Positions 5,774 through 12,427 of a stretch of DNA of 14,479 nt are shown here, one piece after another; the stretch's first letter is position 1, and each line of letters starts with the position of its first letter. The position numbers and the translations under genes are program-made. The stretch comes from Microbacteriaceae bacterium (GTDB lineage: Bacteria > Actinomycetota > Actinomycetes > Actinomycetales > Microbacteriaceae). Location of the stretch: positions 1 through 14,479 of the forward strand of contig JAKONM010000013.1 of assembly GCA_022701925.1 (NCBI GenBank), given 5' to 3'. A model generated the notes under the pieces. It ran no database searches and was not told the DNA's origin. It worked only from the letters and a program-made list of their open reading frames with translations.

Positions 5774-7147
5774 GTGCCCGAAGCGCTGTCCGCCCGTCCC
5801 GAGTCGTCCGCGACGACGCCCGCCGCCTCCGCGGCCGGCGGCGCGTCGCCCTCCACCGGGACGCGCACCTTCGTGCTGGACACCTCCGTGCTGCTGTCCG
5901 ACCCGAAGGCGCCGTTCCGTTTCGCGGAGCACGCCGTCGTGCTGCCGGTCGTCGTCGTGTCCGAGCTGGAGGCGAAGCGCAACGACCCCGAGATCGGCTA
6001 CTTCGCCCGCCAGGCCCTGCGCAACCTGGACGAGCTGCGGGTGCAGCACGACCGGCTCGACTTCCCGGTGCCGGTCGGCGACGGCGGGTCGCTGCGGGTC
6101 GAGCTGAACCACTCGAACATGAGCGTGCTGCCGAACGGGCTGCAGCTGGGCGGCAACGACTCCCGCATCCTGGCCGTCGCCCAGAACCTGGCGAACGACG
6201 GGCTCGACGTCACGGTGGTGTCGAAGGACCTGCCGATGCGGGTCAAGGCCGCCTCGATCGGCCTCACGGCGGAGGAGTACCGGCACGAGCTGGCGATCGA
6301 CACGGGCTACACCGGCATCGCGCAGCTGGCGCTCGACGTCGACCAGGTCGACGCGCTCTACGAGGACCGCAGCATCGACGCCCCGGAGGCGCACGGGCTG
6401 CCGGTGAACACCGGCGTGGTGCTCACCTCCGACCGCGGCAGCGCGCTCGGCCGCGTCACGAAGCGGGGCGACGTGCGACTGGTGCGCGGCGACCGCGACG
6501 TCTTCGGCCTGCACGGCCGCAGCGCGGAGCAGCGCCTGGCGATCGACCTGCTGCTCGACCCCGAGGTCGGCATCGTGTCGCTCGGCGGCCGCGCCGGCAC
6601 GGGCAAGAGCGCCCTGGCGCTCTGCGCCGGCCTGGAGGCCGTGCTGGAGCGCCGCCAGCACAAGAAGATCATGGTGTTCCGGCCGCTCTACGCCGTCGGC
6701 GGGCAGGAGCTGGGCTACCTGCCCGGCGACGCCGCCGAGAAGATGAACCCCTGGGGCCAGGCCGTGTTCGACACCCTGGGCGCGATCGTCTCGCAGAACG
6801 TGATCGACGAGGTCGTGGACGGCGGGCTGCTGGAGGTGCTGCCGCTGACGCACATCCGCGGCCGCAGCCTGCACGACGCGTTCGTCATCGTCGACGAGGC
6901 GCAGTCGCTGGAGCGCAACGTGCTGCTCACGGTGCTCTCGCGCATCGGGCAGAACAGCCGAGTGGTGCTGACGCACGACGTGGCGCAGCGGGACAACCTG
7001 CGGGTCGGCCGCCACGACGGCGTCGCCAGCGTGATCGAGACGTTGAAGGGCCACCAGCTGTTCGGGCACGTCACGCTGACGCGCAGCGAGCGCAGCGCCA
7101 TCGCCGCGCTGGTCACCGAGCTGCTGGAGTCGAACGAGCTCGCATGA
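5774..7147 (+). CDS. phoH: PIN-domain PhoH-family ATPase (PhoH2-like)
   Basis: Two-domain protein: an N-terminal PIN RNase domain fused to a PhoH RNA-helicase-type ATPase. The mycobacterial PhoH2 relatives unwind and cut RNA. With GTG at 5774 the product is 457 residues. The PIN domain covers ~30-160 (RTFVLDTSVLLSDP with D36, VVVSELEAKR, GGNDSRILAVAQ, VVSKDLPMRVKA). The ATPase has Walker A GGRAGTGKS (K278) and Walker B VIVDEAQ (D374, E375), then SRIGQNSRVVLTHDVAQRDN, and ends in a typical C-terminal helix. GTG at 5774 has GGGGGAAG about 8 nt upstream. GTG at 5720, behind a perfect AGGAGG at long spacing, would add 18 residues and cannot be excluded. A hairpin follows the stop immediately. The position downstream of uppS matches Rv1095. 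Confidence 0.93.
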   Translation: MPEALSARPESSATTPAASAAGGASPSTGTRTFVLDTSVLLSDPKAPFRFAEHAVVLPVVVVSELEAKRNDPEIGYFARQALRNLDELRVQHDRLDFPVPVGDGGSLRVELNHSNMSVLPNGLQLGGNDSRILAVAQNLANDGLDVTVVSKDLPMRVKAASIGLTAEEYRHELAIDTGYTGIAQLALDVDQVDALYEDRSIDAPEAHGLPVNTGVVLTSDRGSALGRVTKRGDVRLVRGDRDVFGLHGRSAEQRLAIDLLLDPEVGIVSLGGRAGTGKSALALCAGLEAVLERRQHKKIMVFRPLYAVGGQELGYLPGDAAEKMNPWGQAVFDTLGAIVSQNVIDEVVDGGLLEVLPLTHIRGRSLHDAFVIVDEAQSLERNVLLTVLSRIGQNSRVVLTHDVAQRDNLRVGRHDGVASVIETLKGHQLFGHVTLTRSERSAIAALVTELLESNELA

Positions 7148-7148
7148 C

Positions 7149-7173
7149 GCCGCCGGTGCCGTCGTCCGGCGGC
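7149..7173 (+). terminator. hairpin terminator after phoH
   Basis: GCCGCCGG and CCGGCGGC form a perfect 8-bp stem around a 9-nt loop, beginning two bases after the phoH stop. The next gene has its own promoter-like box downstream, which supports a transcript end here. No T tract is present. Confidence 0.5.
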
Positions 7174-7219
7174 ACCCGGCGCCTGTGGAGAACGGCGGCG
7201 ACCCGGTCGCCGTGCTCCG

Positions 7220-7225
7220 TAGCCT
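7220..7225 (+). promoter_or_regulatory. -10 box, predicted leaderless promoter of the prepilin peptidase gene
   Basis: TAGCCT ends 6 nt before the GTG start, with no Shine-Dalgarno in the gap GCGCGC. Layout is nearly identical to that of ispH in this window. Confidence 0.5.
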
Positions 7226-7231
7226 GCGCGC

Positions 7232-7759
7232 GTGCTCGCCGTCGTCCGCCGCAGCAGCGCGGGGGAGGCGCTCCCCGCAGCCGCCCTGGCCCTGCTGGCG
7301 GCGGCGACGGCGGGCCCCCGCCCCCTGCTGGTCGGCCTGCTCTGGCTGGCGGCGGTCACCCCGCGGCTGATCGAGGTCGACCTGGCCGAGCACCGGCTGC
7401 CGGACGCGGTCGTGCTGCCCGGGGTCCCGGTCGTGCTGGCGTCCGTCGTGCTCGACCGGTGGTCGGCCGGCGCGGAGGTGCTGCCGGTGCTCGGCGCCGC
7501 CGCGGCGACCGGGCTGGTCATGCTGCTGCTGCACCTGACCGGCGGCCTGGGCTTCGGCGACGTGAAGCTGGCCCCGCTGCTCGCCGCCCTGTCCGCGGCC
7601 GCCGCTCCGGGCGGGGCGCTGGTGGCGCTGGTGCTCGCCTTCCTGGCCGGCGGCGTCGCATCCGCGGTCGTGCTGGTCCGCCGCGGCCGCGGCGCCCGGC
7701 TCGCCTTCGGGCCCGCCCTGCTGCTCGGCGCGTGGACCGCCGTGCTGCTGCTGGTCTAG
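7232..7759 (+). CDS. short A24-type prepilin peptidase
   Basis: Membrane aspartyl protease of the A24 (prepilin peptidase/TadV) family, which removes leader peptides from type IV-like pilins. The 175 residues are nearly all hydrophobic helices. The first catalytic aspartate is D50 in EVDLAEHRLPD, followed by the usual lPD motif (D58). The second is D110 in GGLGFGDVKLAP, the GxGD motif. RLAFGPALLLGAW near the end is also typical. The N-terminal cytoplasmic methyltransferase domain of full PilD proteins is absent, as in many actinobacterial forms. No pilin or Tad secretion gene is nearby, so its substrate must be encoded elsewhere. The start GTG is set by the predicted leaderless promoter. Its stop codon overlaps that of the convergent gene. 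Confidence 0.88.
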   Translation: MLAVVRRSSAGEALPAAALALLAAATAGPRPLLVGLLWLAAVTPRLIEVDLAEHRLPDAVVLPGVPVVLASVVLDRWSAGAEVLPVLGAAAATGLVMLLLHLTGGLGFGDVKLAPLLAALSAAAAPGGALVALVLAFLAGGVASAVVLVRRGRGARLAFGPALLLGAWTAVLLLV

Positions 7760-8133
7760 GCGCCCGGCGGGGGCGGGTCGGCCGGCGGGTCGACCCGGGC
7801 GCTCCGCGCCTTCCGCGACTCCACGACGAAGAGCACCAGCGCGCCGGCGGCGACCGTCAGCAGCACCGCGCCGCCGACCACGTCGCCGACCGCCAGCATC
7901 GCGATCGCGACGGCCGCCCCGAACGCCCCGAAGGCCAGCGGGTACGCGGTGCCGTGCCGGCCGGTCACCCGGCCGCGCCGGAACCCGTCGACCGCCGCGG
8001 CGGCCAGCACCGTGAACAGCACCGCGACCAGGAAGTCGGGCTTCCCGGCCGCCACACCGACCGCCGTCAGCACGCCGGAGACGAGCGCACCGGCGCTCAC
8101 CACCAGCGCGGCGACCAGGTTCTGGCGATTCAC
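7756..8133 (-). CDS. small multi-pass membrane protein, unknown function
   Basis: A 125-residue hydrophobic protein with about four predicted transmembrane segments (~6-28, ~33-49, ~63-83, ~86-104) and a soluble, Pro-rich C-terminal tail (SRKARSARVDPPADPPPPGA). No catalytic motif is recognised. The GTG start has a strong GGGGAGGG ribosome binding site about 5 nt upstream. It follows fumC by 25 bp on the same strand and is probably the last gene of the xseA-to-fumC run. Its TAG stop lies within a CTAG palindrome that also holds the stop of the convergent prepilin peptidase gene. The family could not be named; it may be lineage-restricted. Confidence 0.75.
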   Translation of the reverse strand: MNRQNLVAALVVSAGALVSGVLTAVGVAAGKPDFLVAVLFTVLAAAAVDGFRRGRVTGRHGTAYPLAFGAFGAAVAIAMLAVGDVVGGAVLLTVAAGALVLFVVESRKARSARVDPPADPPPPGA

Positions 8134-8158
8134 CGCGCCCTCCCCGCCGCGGTGGCCA

Positions 8159-9556
8159 TCAGCCGGGACGGGTCATGGACAGCACGTCCAGCGCGGTGTC
8201 CAGCTGCTGCTCCGACACCTCGCCCCGCTCCACGAAGCCCAGCGCGACGACGGCCTCGCGGATGGTCAGCCCCTCGGCGACCGAGTGCTTCGCGACCTTC
8301 GCCGCGGCCTCGTAGCCGATCACGCGGTTCAGCTTGGTGACGATGGAGGGCGACGACTCGGCCAGCGCGCGGGCGCGCTGCTCGTTCACCGTCAGGCCGT
8401 CGATCACGGTGTCCGCCAGCAGGCGGGACGCGCTGGCGAGCAGACGGGACGACTCGAGCAGCGCGGTGCCCATCACCGGGATCGCGACGTTCAGCTCGAA
8501 CAGGCCGGAGGCGCCGGCCCAGGTGATGGTCGCGTCGTTGCCGATCACGCGGGCGGCGACCATCAGCGTCGCCTCCGGCACCACCGGGTTCACCTTGCCG
8601 GGCATGATCGACGATCCGGGCTGCAGGTCGGGGATGTGGATCTCGCCGAGGCCCGCGTTCGGCCCGGAGCCCATCCAGCGCAGGTCGTTGCAGATCTTGG
8701 TCAGGCTGACGGCCACGACCTTCGTCGCTCCGGAGGCCTCGACCAGGCCGTCGCGGGCGCCCTGGGCCTCGAAGTGGTCGGCGGCCTCGGTGATCGGCAG
8801 GCCGGTGGTCTCGGCGAGGATCGCGATCACCTTCGGGCTGAAGCCGGCGGGCGTGTTGATGCCGGTGCCGGTGGCGGTGCCGCCCAGGGGCACCTCCGCC
8901 AGGCGGGGCAGCATGGCGCGCAGGCGGTCGACGCCCAGCCGCACCTGCCGCGCGTACCCGCCGAACTCCTGCCCGAACGTCACGGGCGTCGCGTCCATCA
9001 GGTGGGTGCGCCCCGCCTTCACGACCTGGGACCAGGCCTGCGCCTTCGCCTCGAGCGACTCGGCGAGGTGCTCCAGGGCCGGGATCAGGGTGCGCTCGAC
9101 CGATTCGGTCGCGGCGACGTGCACCGAGGTGGGGAACACGTCGTTCGACGACTGGGAGGCGTTCACCTCGTCGTTCGGGTGCACCGTGCGGCCCAGGCGG
9201 GTGCTGGCCAGCGAGCCGAGCACCTCGTTCATGTTCATGTTCGACGACGTGCCGCTGCCGGTCTGGTAGACGTCGATCGGGAACTGGTCCAGGTGCCGCC
9301 CCGCGATCACCTCGTCGGCCGCGCCGACGATCGCCTGCACCACGTCGTCCTGCAGCACGCCCAGCTCGCCGTTCACGATCGCCGCGGCGCGCTTGATGCG
9401 GGCCAGGGCGATGACCTGCGCCGCCTCGAGCCCCGCGCCGGAGATCGGGAAGTTCTCCACGGCCCGCTGCGTCTGCGCCGCCCACAGGGCGTCGCGCGGC
9501 ACCCGCACCTCGCCCATCGTGTCGTGCTCGATGCGGTACGCGTCGTCGGACGTCAT
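8159..9556 (-). CDS. fumC: class II fumarate hydratase (fumarase C)
   Basis: Reversibly hydrates fumarate to malate in the TCA cycle; iron-free homotetramer of the fumarase/aspartase superfamily. The 465 residues match family length. Visible motifs are TGSGTSSNMNMNEV (~99-112), NASQSSNDVFPTS (~132-144), GRTHLMDATP with catalytic H185, and the superfamily signature GSSIMPGKVNP (314-324) containing the catalytic serine loop. The ATG is preceded by AAGGAG about 4 nt upstream. It lies 49 bp downstream of the carbonic anhydrase gene on the same strand. In mycobacteria glpX follows at this point in the gene order; it is absent here. All key residues are present. Confidence 0.97.
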   Translation of the reverse strand: MTSDDAYRIEHDTMGEVRVPRDALWAAQTQRAVENFPISGAGLEAAQVIALARIKRAAAIVNGELGVLQDDVVQAIVGAADEVIAGRHLDQFPIDVYQTGSGTSSNMNMNEVLGSLASTRLGRTVHPNDEVNASQSSNDVFPTSVHVAATESVERTLIPALEHLAESLEAKAQAWSQVVKAGRTHLMDATPVTFGQEFGGYARQVRLGVDRLRAMLPRLAEVPLGGTATGTGINTPAGFSPKVIAILAETTGLPITEAADHFEAQGARDGLVEASGATKVVAVSLTKICNDLRWMGSGPNAGLGEIHIPDLQPGSSIMPGKVNPVVPEATLMVAARVIGNDATITWAGASGLFELNVAIPVMGTALLESSRLLASASRLLADTVIDGLTVNEQRARALAESSPSIVTKLNRVIGYEAAAKVAKHSVAEGLTIREAVVALGFVERGEVSEQQLDTALDVLSMTRPG

Positions 9557-9605
9557 CTGGCTCCTTCGCCGTGGGTGGTGCGGGATCGGGCCGCGGTCGA
9601 ACCGG

Positions 9606-10247
9606 TCACGCCTGGGCGGCCGGGGCCGCGTCGCTCAGCGCGAAGCGGCGGTGCACGCGGCCCTCGGCCAGCCGGTACTCGGCGCCGACGACGTCCACGC
9701 TACCGTCGGCCACCGCCGCGGCGATCAGCTCGGACGATTGCAGCAGAGCGGCGACGGTGCCCTCCAGGTGCGCGCCGCCCACCGCCTCCAGGTGCGCGCC
9801 GCCCACCGCCTCCGCGTCGGTGCCGGCCCGCTCGACCGCCGGGGCGATGCCCGCGATGTGCGCGGCGATCAGGGGCGGCAGCGGCGGCGCGTCGGGCAGG
9901 GCCGCGTCGACGGCCGCCCGCACCGCGCCGCACGAGTCGTGGGCCAGCACGACCACCAGCGGTACCCCCAGCACGGCGACGGCGTACTCGATGGAGGCGA
10001 CCGCGGACGCGCTGGCCACCTGGCCGGCGTTGCGCACCACGAACAGGTCGCCCAGCCCGCGGTCGAACAGCACCTCGGCCGCGACGCGGCTGTCGCTGCA
10101 GCCCAGCAGGGCCGCGATCGGGGCCTGCGCGCCCGCGACCTCCTCGCGACGCCGCGCGTCCTGGTTCGGGTGCTGCGGGCGCCCCTCGATGAAGCGGTCG
10201 TTGCCCTCGGCCAGCTCGCGCCAGGCCGCTCGGGAGTCGATCGTCAC
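9606..10247 (-). CDS. beta-class carbonic anhydrase with internal 8-residue duplication
   Basis: Zinc enzyme interconverting CO2 and bicarbonate. The 213 residues carry the full beta-class zinc site: C50 and D52 in LGCSDSRV, then H103 and C106 in AHDSCGAV. FVVRNAGQVAS and SIEYAVAVLGV are also typical. The start GTG shares GTGA with the stop of the DUF4245 gene and has AAGGGG about 8 nt upstream, so translation is probably coupled. An upstream ATG would extend into the DUF4245 coding region with Arg-rich, non-homologous sequence and is rejected. Residues 146-153 (EAVGGAHL) are repeated exactly at 154-161, before the helix that begins EGTVAALL. The metal site is not touched. It may supply bicarbonate for carboxylation reactions that feed the TCA cycle. 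Confidence 0.95.
   Translation of the reverse strand: MTIDSRAAWRELAEGNDRFIEGRPQHPNQDARRREEVAGAQAPIAALLGCSDSRVAAEVLFDRGLGDLFVVRNAGQVASASAVASIEYAVAVLGVPLVVVLAHDSCGAVRAAVDAALPDAPPLPPLIAAHIAGIAPAVERAGTDAEAVGGAHLEAVGGAHLEGTVAALLQSSELIAAAVADGSVDVVGAEYRLAEGRVHRRFALSDAAPAAQA
9761..9813. repeat. perfect 24-bp tandem duplication inside the carbonic anhydrase gene
   Basis: Bases 9761-9784 and 9785-9808 are identical, and the first five bases of the unit occur again at 9809-9813. The unit is a multiple of three and encodes EAVGGAHL twice, so the frame is kept. No base differs between the copies, which suggests a recent replication-slippage event or active length variation. Confidence 0.95.
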
Positions 10248-10906
10248 GGCAGGGTCCCCTTCCCGTCCAGTCCCCGGGTCCTCGCGTCGGCCGCCGCGGC
10301 GGCGGCGAGCGCGCGCACCTCCGCGACCCCGACCGTGCCGTAGGCGGCGACGTAGACGTCGCCGATTCGCGTCGCCAGGCCGTAGGACACGTTGCCCGCG
10401 TCGCTGCCGAGGTCCCGCCGGTCGTACACGCGCCACGGCAGGCCGCCGATGGTGGTCGTGCCGGTGGGCTGCGAGCCGTTCATCGCCGCCGCGACCACGT
10501 CGGGCGTGCCCGGCAGGCCCTCCGACAGCCCGGCGTAGCCGCTGCCGCCCACCACCCAGCCCACGTACCAGGTGGCGCCGGTGCCGGAGCCGCGCAGCTC
10601 CGCCGCGTTCGGCCTCCAGTCCGACGGCAGGCTCGGCGCGATCAGCGGCTGCCCCGCCGTGTCGCCGTACTGGTCGACCGCGGCGGCCACGTCGACCGCC
10701 GGCTGCTCGACGCCGGTCGCGCGGGGGACGGCGAAGTAGATGGCCGCGACCAGGGCGACGGTGGCGCCCAGGGAGGCGACGAGGTTGCGGGTGTTCTGGC
10801 GCGACTTGCGCAGCGCGCGGTCCCGCGCCTTGCGCGCGGCGGTCTCCTCCGGGGTCTCCGGACGGCCCAGCTCCGCGACGACGCGCGGCGGCCGCTGCCC
10901 GCTCAC
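10244..10906 (-). CDS. DUF4245 membrane-anchored protein
   Basis: Conserved actinobacterial protein of unknown function, found between fum and the xse genes in many genomes (Rv1100 position, from memory). The 220 residues start with a conserved cytoplasmic stretch (VAELGRPETPEETAARKARDR, ~10-30), then one transmembrane helix (~41-60), then an exported domain with family hallmarks WRPNAAELR (~97-105) and TWYVGWV (~112-118). The GTG start shares GTGA with the xseB stop, and its own stop shares GTGA with the carbonic anhydrase start, so it is translationally linked on both sides. An upstream ATG at 10993 would run antiparallel to good sense through xseB codons in another frame and is rejected. 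A role in the cell envelope is possible but not shown. Confidence 0.88.
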   Translation of the reverse strand: MSGQRPPRVVAELGRPETPEETAARKARDRALRKSRQNTRNLVASLGATVALVAAIYFAVPRATGVEQPAVDVAAAVDQYGDTAGQPLIAPSLPSDWRPNAAELRGSGTGATWYVGWVVGGSGYAGLSEGLPGTPDVVAAAMNGSQPTGTTTIGGLPWRVYDRRDLGSDAGNVSYGLATRIGDVYVAAYGTVGVAEVRALAAAAAADARTRGLDGKGTLP

Positions 10907-11136
10907 GCCTCGGCGCGCGCGGCGTCGAGGCGGGCCCGCGCGCCCGTCAGCCAGGTCTCGCAGCGGGCGGCCAGCGCCTCGCCGCGCTCCCACAGCGCCA
11001 GCGACTGCTCCAGGGTGGCGCCGCCGCGCTCCAGCTCGTCGACGACCGCCACCAGCGCGTCGCGCGCCGACTCGTAGTCCATCGCGTCGACGTCCTGCTC
11101 GGCCGCCGCGACCGTCCCCTCGTCCGCTCCGCTCAT
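10903..11136 (-). CDS. xseB: exodeoxyribonuclease VII small subunit
   Basis: Small helical subunit that assembles in several copies on XseA to form exonuclease VII, a single-strand-specific nuclease acting from both ends. The 77 residues contain the family core YESARDALVAVVDELERGG (~21-39), then TLEQSLALWERGEALAARC and ETWLTGARARLDAA. The ATG at 11136 is 10 bp after the xseA stop. No good Shine-Dalgarno lies in the gap. Instead TAGACT, which includes the xseA stop codon, ends 7 nt before the ATG, so a leaderless transcript in addition to the xseA readthrough transcript is possible. That could help supply the excess of small subunit the enzyme needs. Confidence 0.95.
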   Translation of the reverse strand: MSGADEGTVAAAEQDVDAMDYESARDALVAVVDELERGGATLEQSLALWERGEALAARCETWLTGARARLDAARAEA

Positions 11137-11143
11137 GGTGCGC

Positions 11144-11149
11144 AGTCTA
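11144..11149 (-). promoter_or_regulatory. -10-like box inside the xseA stop, before xseB
   Basis: TAGACT on the minus strand begins with the TAG stop codon of xseA and ends 7 nt before the xseB ATG. This is the spacing seen at the other predicted leaderless starts in the window. It may be coincidence because the stop codon supplies half of the motif. Confidence 0.35.
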
Positions 11150-12403
11150 CGAGCGGGCGCCGACCGCCCCGGCGGTCCCGGCGTCCTCCCGGTGCAGCGG
11201 CCCGCCGCTCACCGCGGCCACCGCGCCGTCGACGACGCGCACCACCAGGCGGGCGCCGTCGGGGGCCTGCTCCGTGCGGCGCAGGGCCTCGCCGTGCTCG
11301 TCGAGCACGATCGCGTAGCCCCGCTCCAGCGTGCGCAGCGGCGACAGGGCGCGCAGGTGGCCGCGCGCCTCGGTCAGCCGGGCGGCGGCGTCGGCGACCG
11401 CGCGGTCGACCAGCTCGGCGGAGCGCGCCGCCCACCGGGTCAGCTCGTCGGCCCGTCGCTCCACGATCCAGGCGCCGTCCACCAGCACCCGCCGGCCGCG
11501 CAGGCCCGCGACGCGGTCGGCCTCCGTGCGCACGTGCTGCGTGATGCGGTTGCGGATGCGGGCCCGGGCCTGCACGACGCGGTTCAGCTCGTCCGTGACG
11601 TCGGGCACCACCCGCTTCGCGGCGTCGGTCGGGGTGGAGGCGCGCAGGTCGGCGACCTCGTCGAGCAGCGGCCGGTCGTTCTCGTGCCCGATCGCGCTGA
11701 CCACCGGGGTCCGGGCCGCCGCGACCGCGCGGATCAGCCGCTCGTCGCTGAACCCGAGCAGGTTCTGGAAGTCGCCGCCGCCGCGCGCGATCACGATCAC
11801 GTCGACCTCGGGGTCGTCGTCCAGGGTCCGCAGCGCGGCCAGCACCTCCGGAACCGTGCGGTCGCCCTGCACCGCGGCGTGCACCGTGCGGAAGGCGACG
11901 TTCGGCCAGCGCAGCTGCGCGTTGCGCAGCACGTCCTTCTCGGCGTCGCTGTCCTTGCCGGTGATCAGCCCGATGCGCCGGGGCAGGAAGGGCAGCCGCC
12001 GCTTGCGAGCGGGGGAGAAGAGCCCTTCGGCGGCGAGCGTGCGGCGCAGCAGCTCGAGCCGCTCCAGCAGGTCGCCCAGTCCCACGTGCCGCATCGCGAG
12101 CACCTGCATGGTCAGCGAGCCGCCCTTGACCCAGTACTCGGGCTTCACCAGCGCGATCACGCGGTCGCCCTGCTTCAGGTCGTCGGGCAGGCGAGACTTC
12201 ACGCTCGACCAGATCTGGAACGACACCGTGACGTCGCGCTCGAGGTCCTTCAGCTTGCCGTAGCAGTTGCCGCCGCGGACGCCCCACTGGGTGATCTCGC
12301 CCTCGACCCACACTTGGCCCAGGCGATCGATCCAACCTTTCAGCTTCTGCCCCAGGACGCCCACCGACCACGGCGCCTCCGCCGTCCCGACCGCATCGCT
12401 CAT
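11147..12403 (-). CDS. xseA: exodeoxyribonuclease VII large subunit
   Basis: Catalytic subunit of exonuclease VII, which degrades single-stranded DNA to short oligonucleotides in repair and recombination. The 418 residues have an N-terminal OB-fold (~10-107: VWVEGEITQW, NCYGKLKD, GDRVIALVKPEYWVKGGSLTMQV). The catalytic domain has D157 (SDAEKD), R207 in IVIARGGGDFQNLLGFSDE, and H240/D243 in SAIGHENDRPLLDEVADLRASTPTDAA, matching residues needed in E. coli XseA. A long helical region and the C-terminal LRTLERGYAIV strand follow. Other bacteria usually have RGGGS.EDL; the D-Q-N version here is probably a lineage trait. The ATG has AGGAG 8 nt upstream. It heads a six-gene run on this strand and diverges from ispH across 24 bp. 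Confidence 0.96.
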   Translation of the reverse strand: MSDAVGTAEAPWSVGVLGQKLKGWIDRLGQVWVEGEITQWGVRGGNCYGKLKDLERDVTVSFQIWSSVKSRLPDDLKQGDRVIALVKPEYWVKGGSLTMQVLAMRHVGLGDLLERLELLRRTLAAEGLFSPARKRRLPFLPRRIGLITGKDSDAEKDVLRNAQLRWPNVAFRTVHAAVQGDRTVPEVLAALRTLDDDPEVDVIVIARGGGDFQNLLGFSDERLIRAVAAARTPVVSAIGHENDRPLLDEVADLRASTPTDAAKRVVPDVTDELNRVVQARARIRNRITQHVRTEADRVAGLRGRRVLVDGAWIVERRADELTRWAARSAELVDRAVADAAARLTEARGHLRALSPLRTLERGYAIVLDEHGEALRRTEQAPDGARLVVRVVDGAVAAVSGGPLHREDAGTAGAVGARS

Positions 12404-12411
12404 GGGTCCGA

Positions 12412-12416
12412 CTCCT
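12412..12416 (-). promoter_or_regulatory. xseA ribosome binding site inside the xseA/ispH spacer
   Basis: AGGAG on the minus strand ends 8 nt before the xseA ATG and fixes that start. It abuts, and shares one base with, the ispH -10 box on the other strand, so the two divergent genes use the same few bases. Confidence 0.6.
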
Positions 12417-12421
12417 AGACT
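12416..12421 (+). promoter_or_regulatory. -10 box, predicted leaderless promoter of ispH
   Basis: TAGACT ends 6 nt before the ispH GTG. The gap GCCCGC contains no Shine-Dalgarno. Any -35 contact would fall within the first codons of xseA. Confidence 0.55.
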
Positions 12422-12427
12422 GCCCGC

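Noticed and set aside
5699..7534. Minus-strand open frame of 611 codons opposite phoH
   Set aside because: Composition dominated by Gln, His, Arg and Val with no recognisable motif; phoH on the plus strand explains the region.
9761..9813. CRISPR or regulatory iteron array
   Set aside because: The 24-bp copies are directly adjacent with no spacers, are in frame, and lie within a coding region.
7949..10192. Plus-strand open frame of 747 codons across fumC and carbonic anhydrase
   Set aside because: Ends in Arg/Pro-rich filler and crosses two well-supported genes in antisense; a stop-poor shadow frame of GC-rich DNA.
10248..10436. Longer start for the carbonic anhydrase (ATG at 10436)
   Set aside because: The added 63 residues are Arg/Gly-rich, overlap the DUF4245 gene in another frame and show no homology; the GTGA start fits family length.
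9571..11544. Plus-strand open frame of 657 codons across carbonic anhydrase, DUF4245, xseB and xseA
   Set aside because: Low-complexity Ala/Arg/Pro/Ser translation with no domain; antisense to four real genes.
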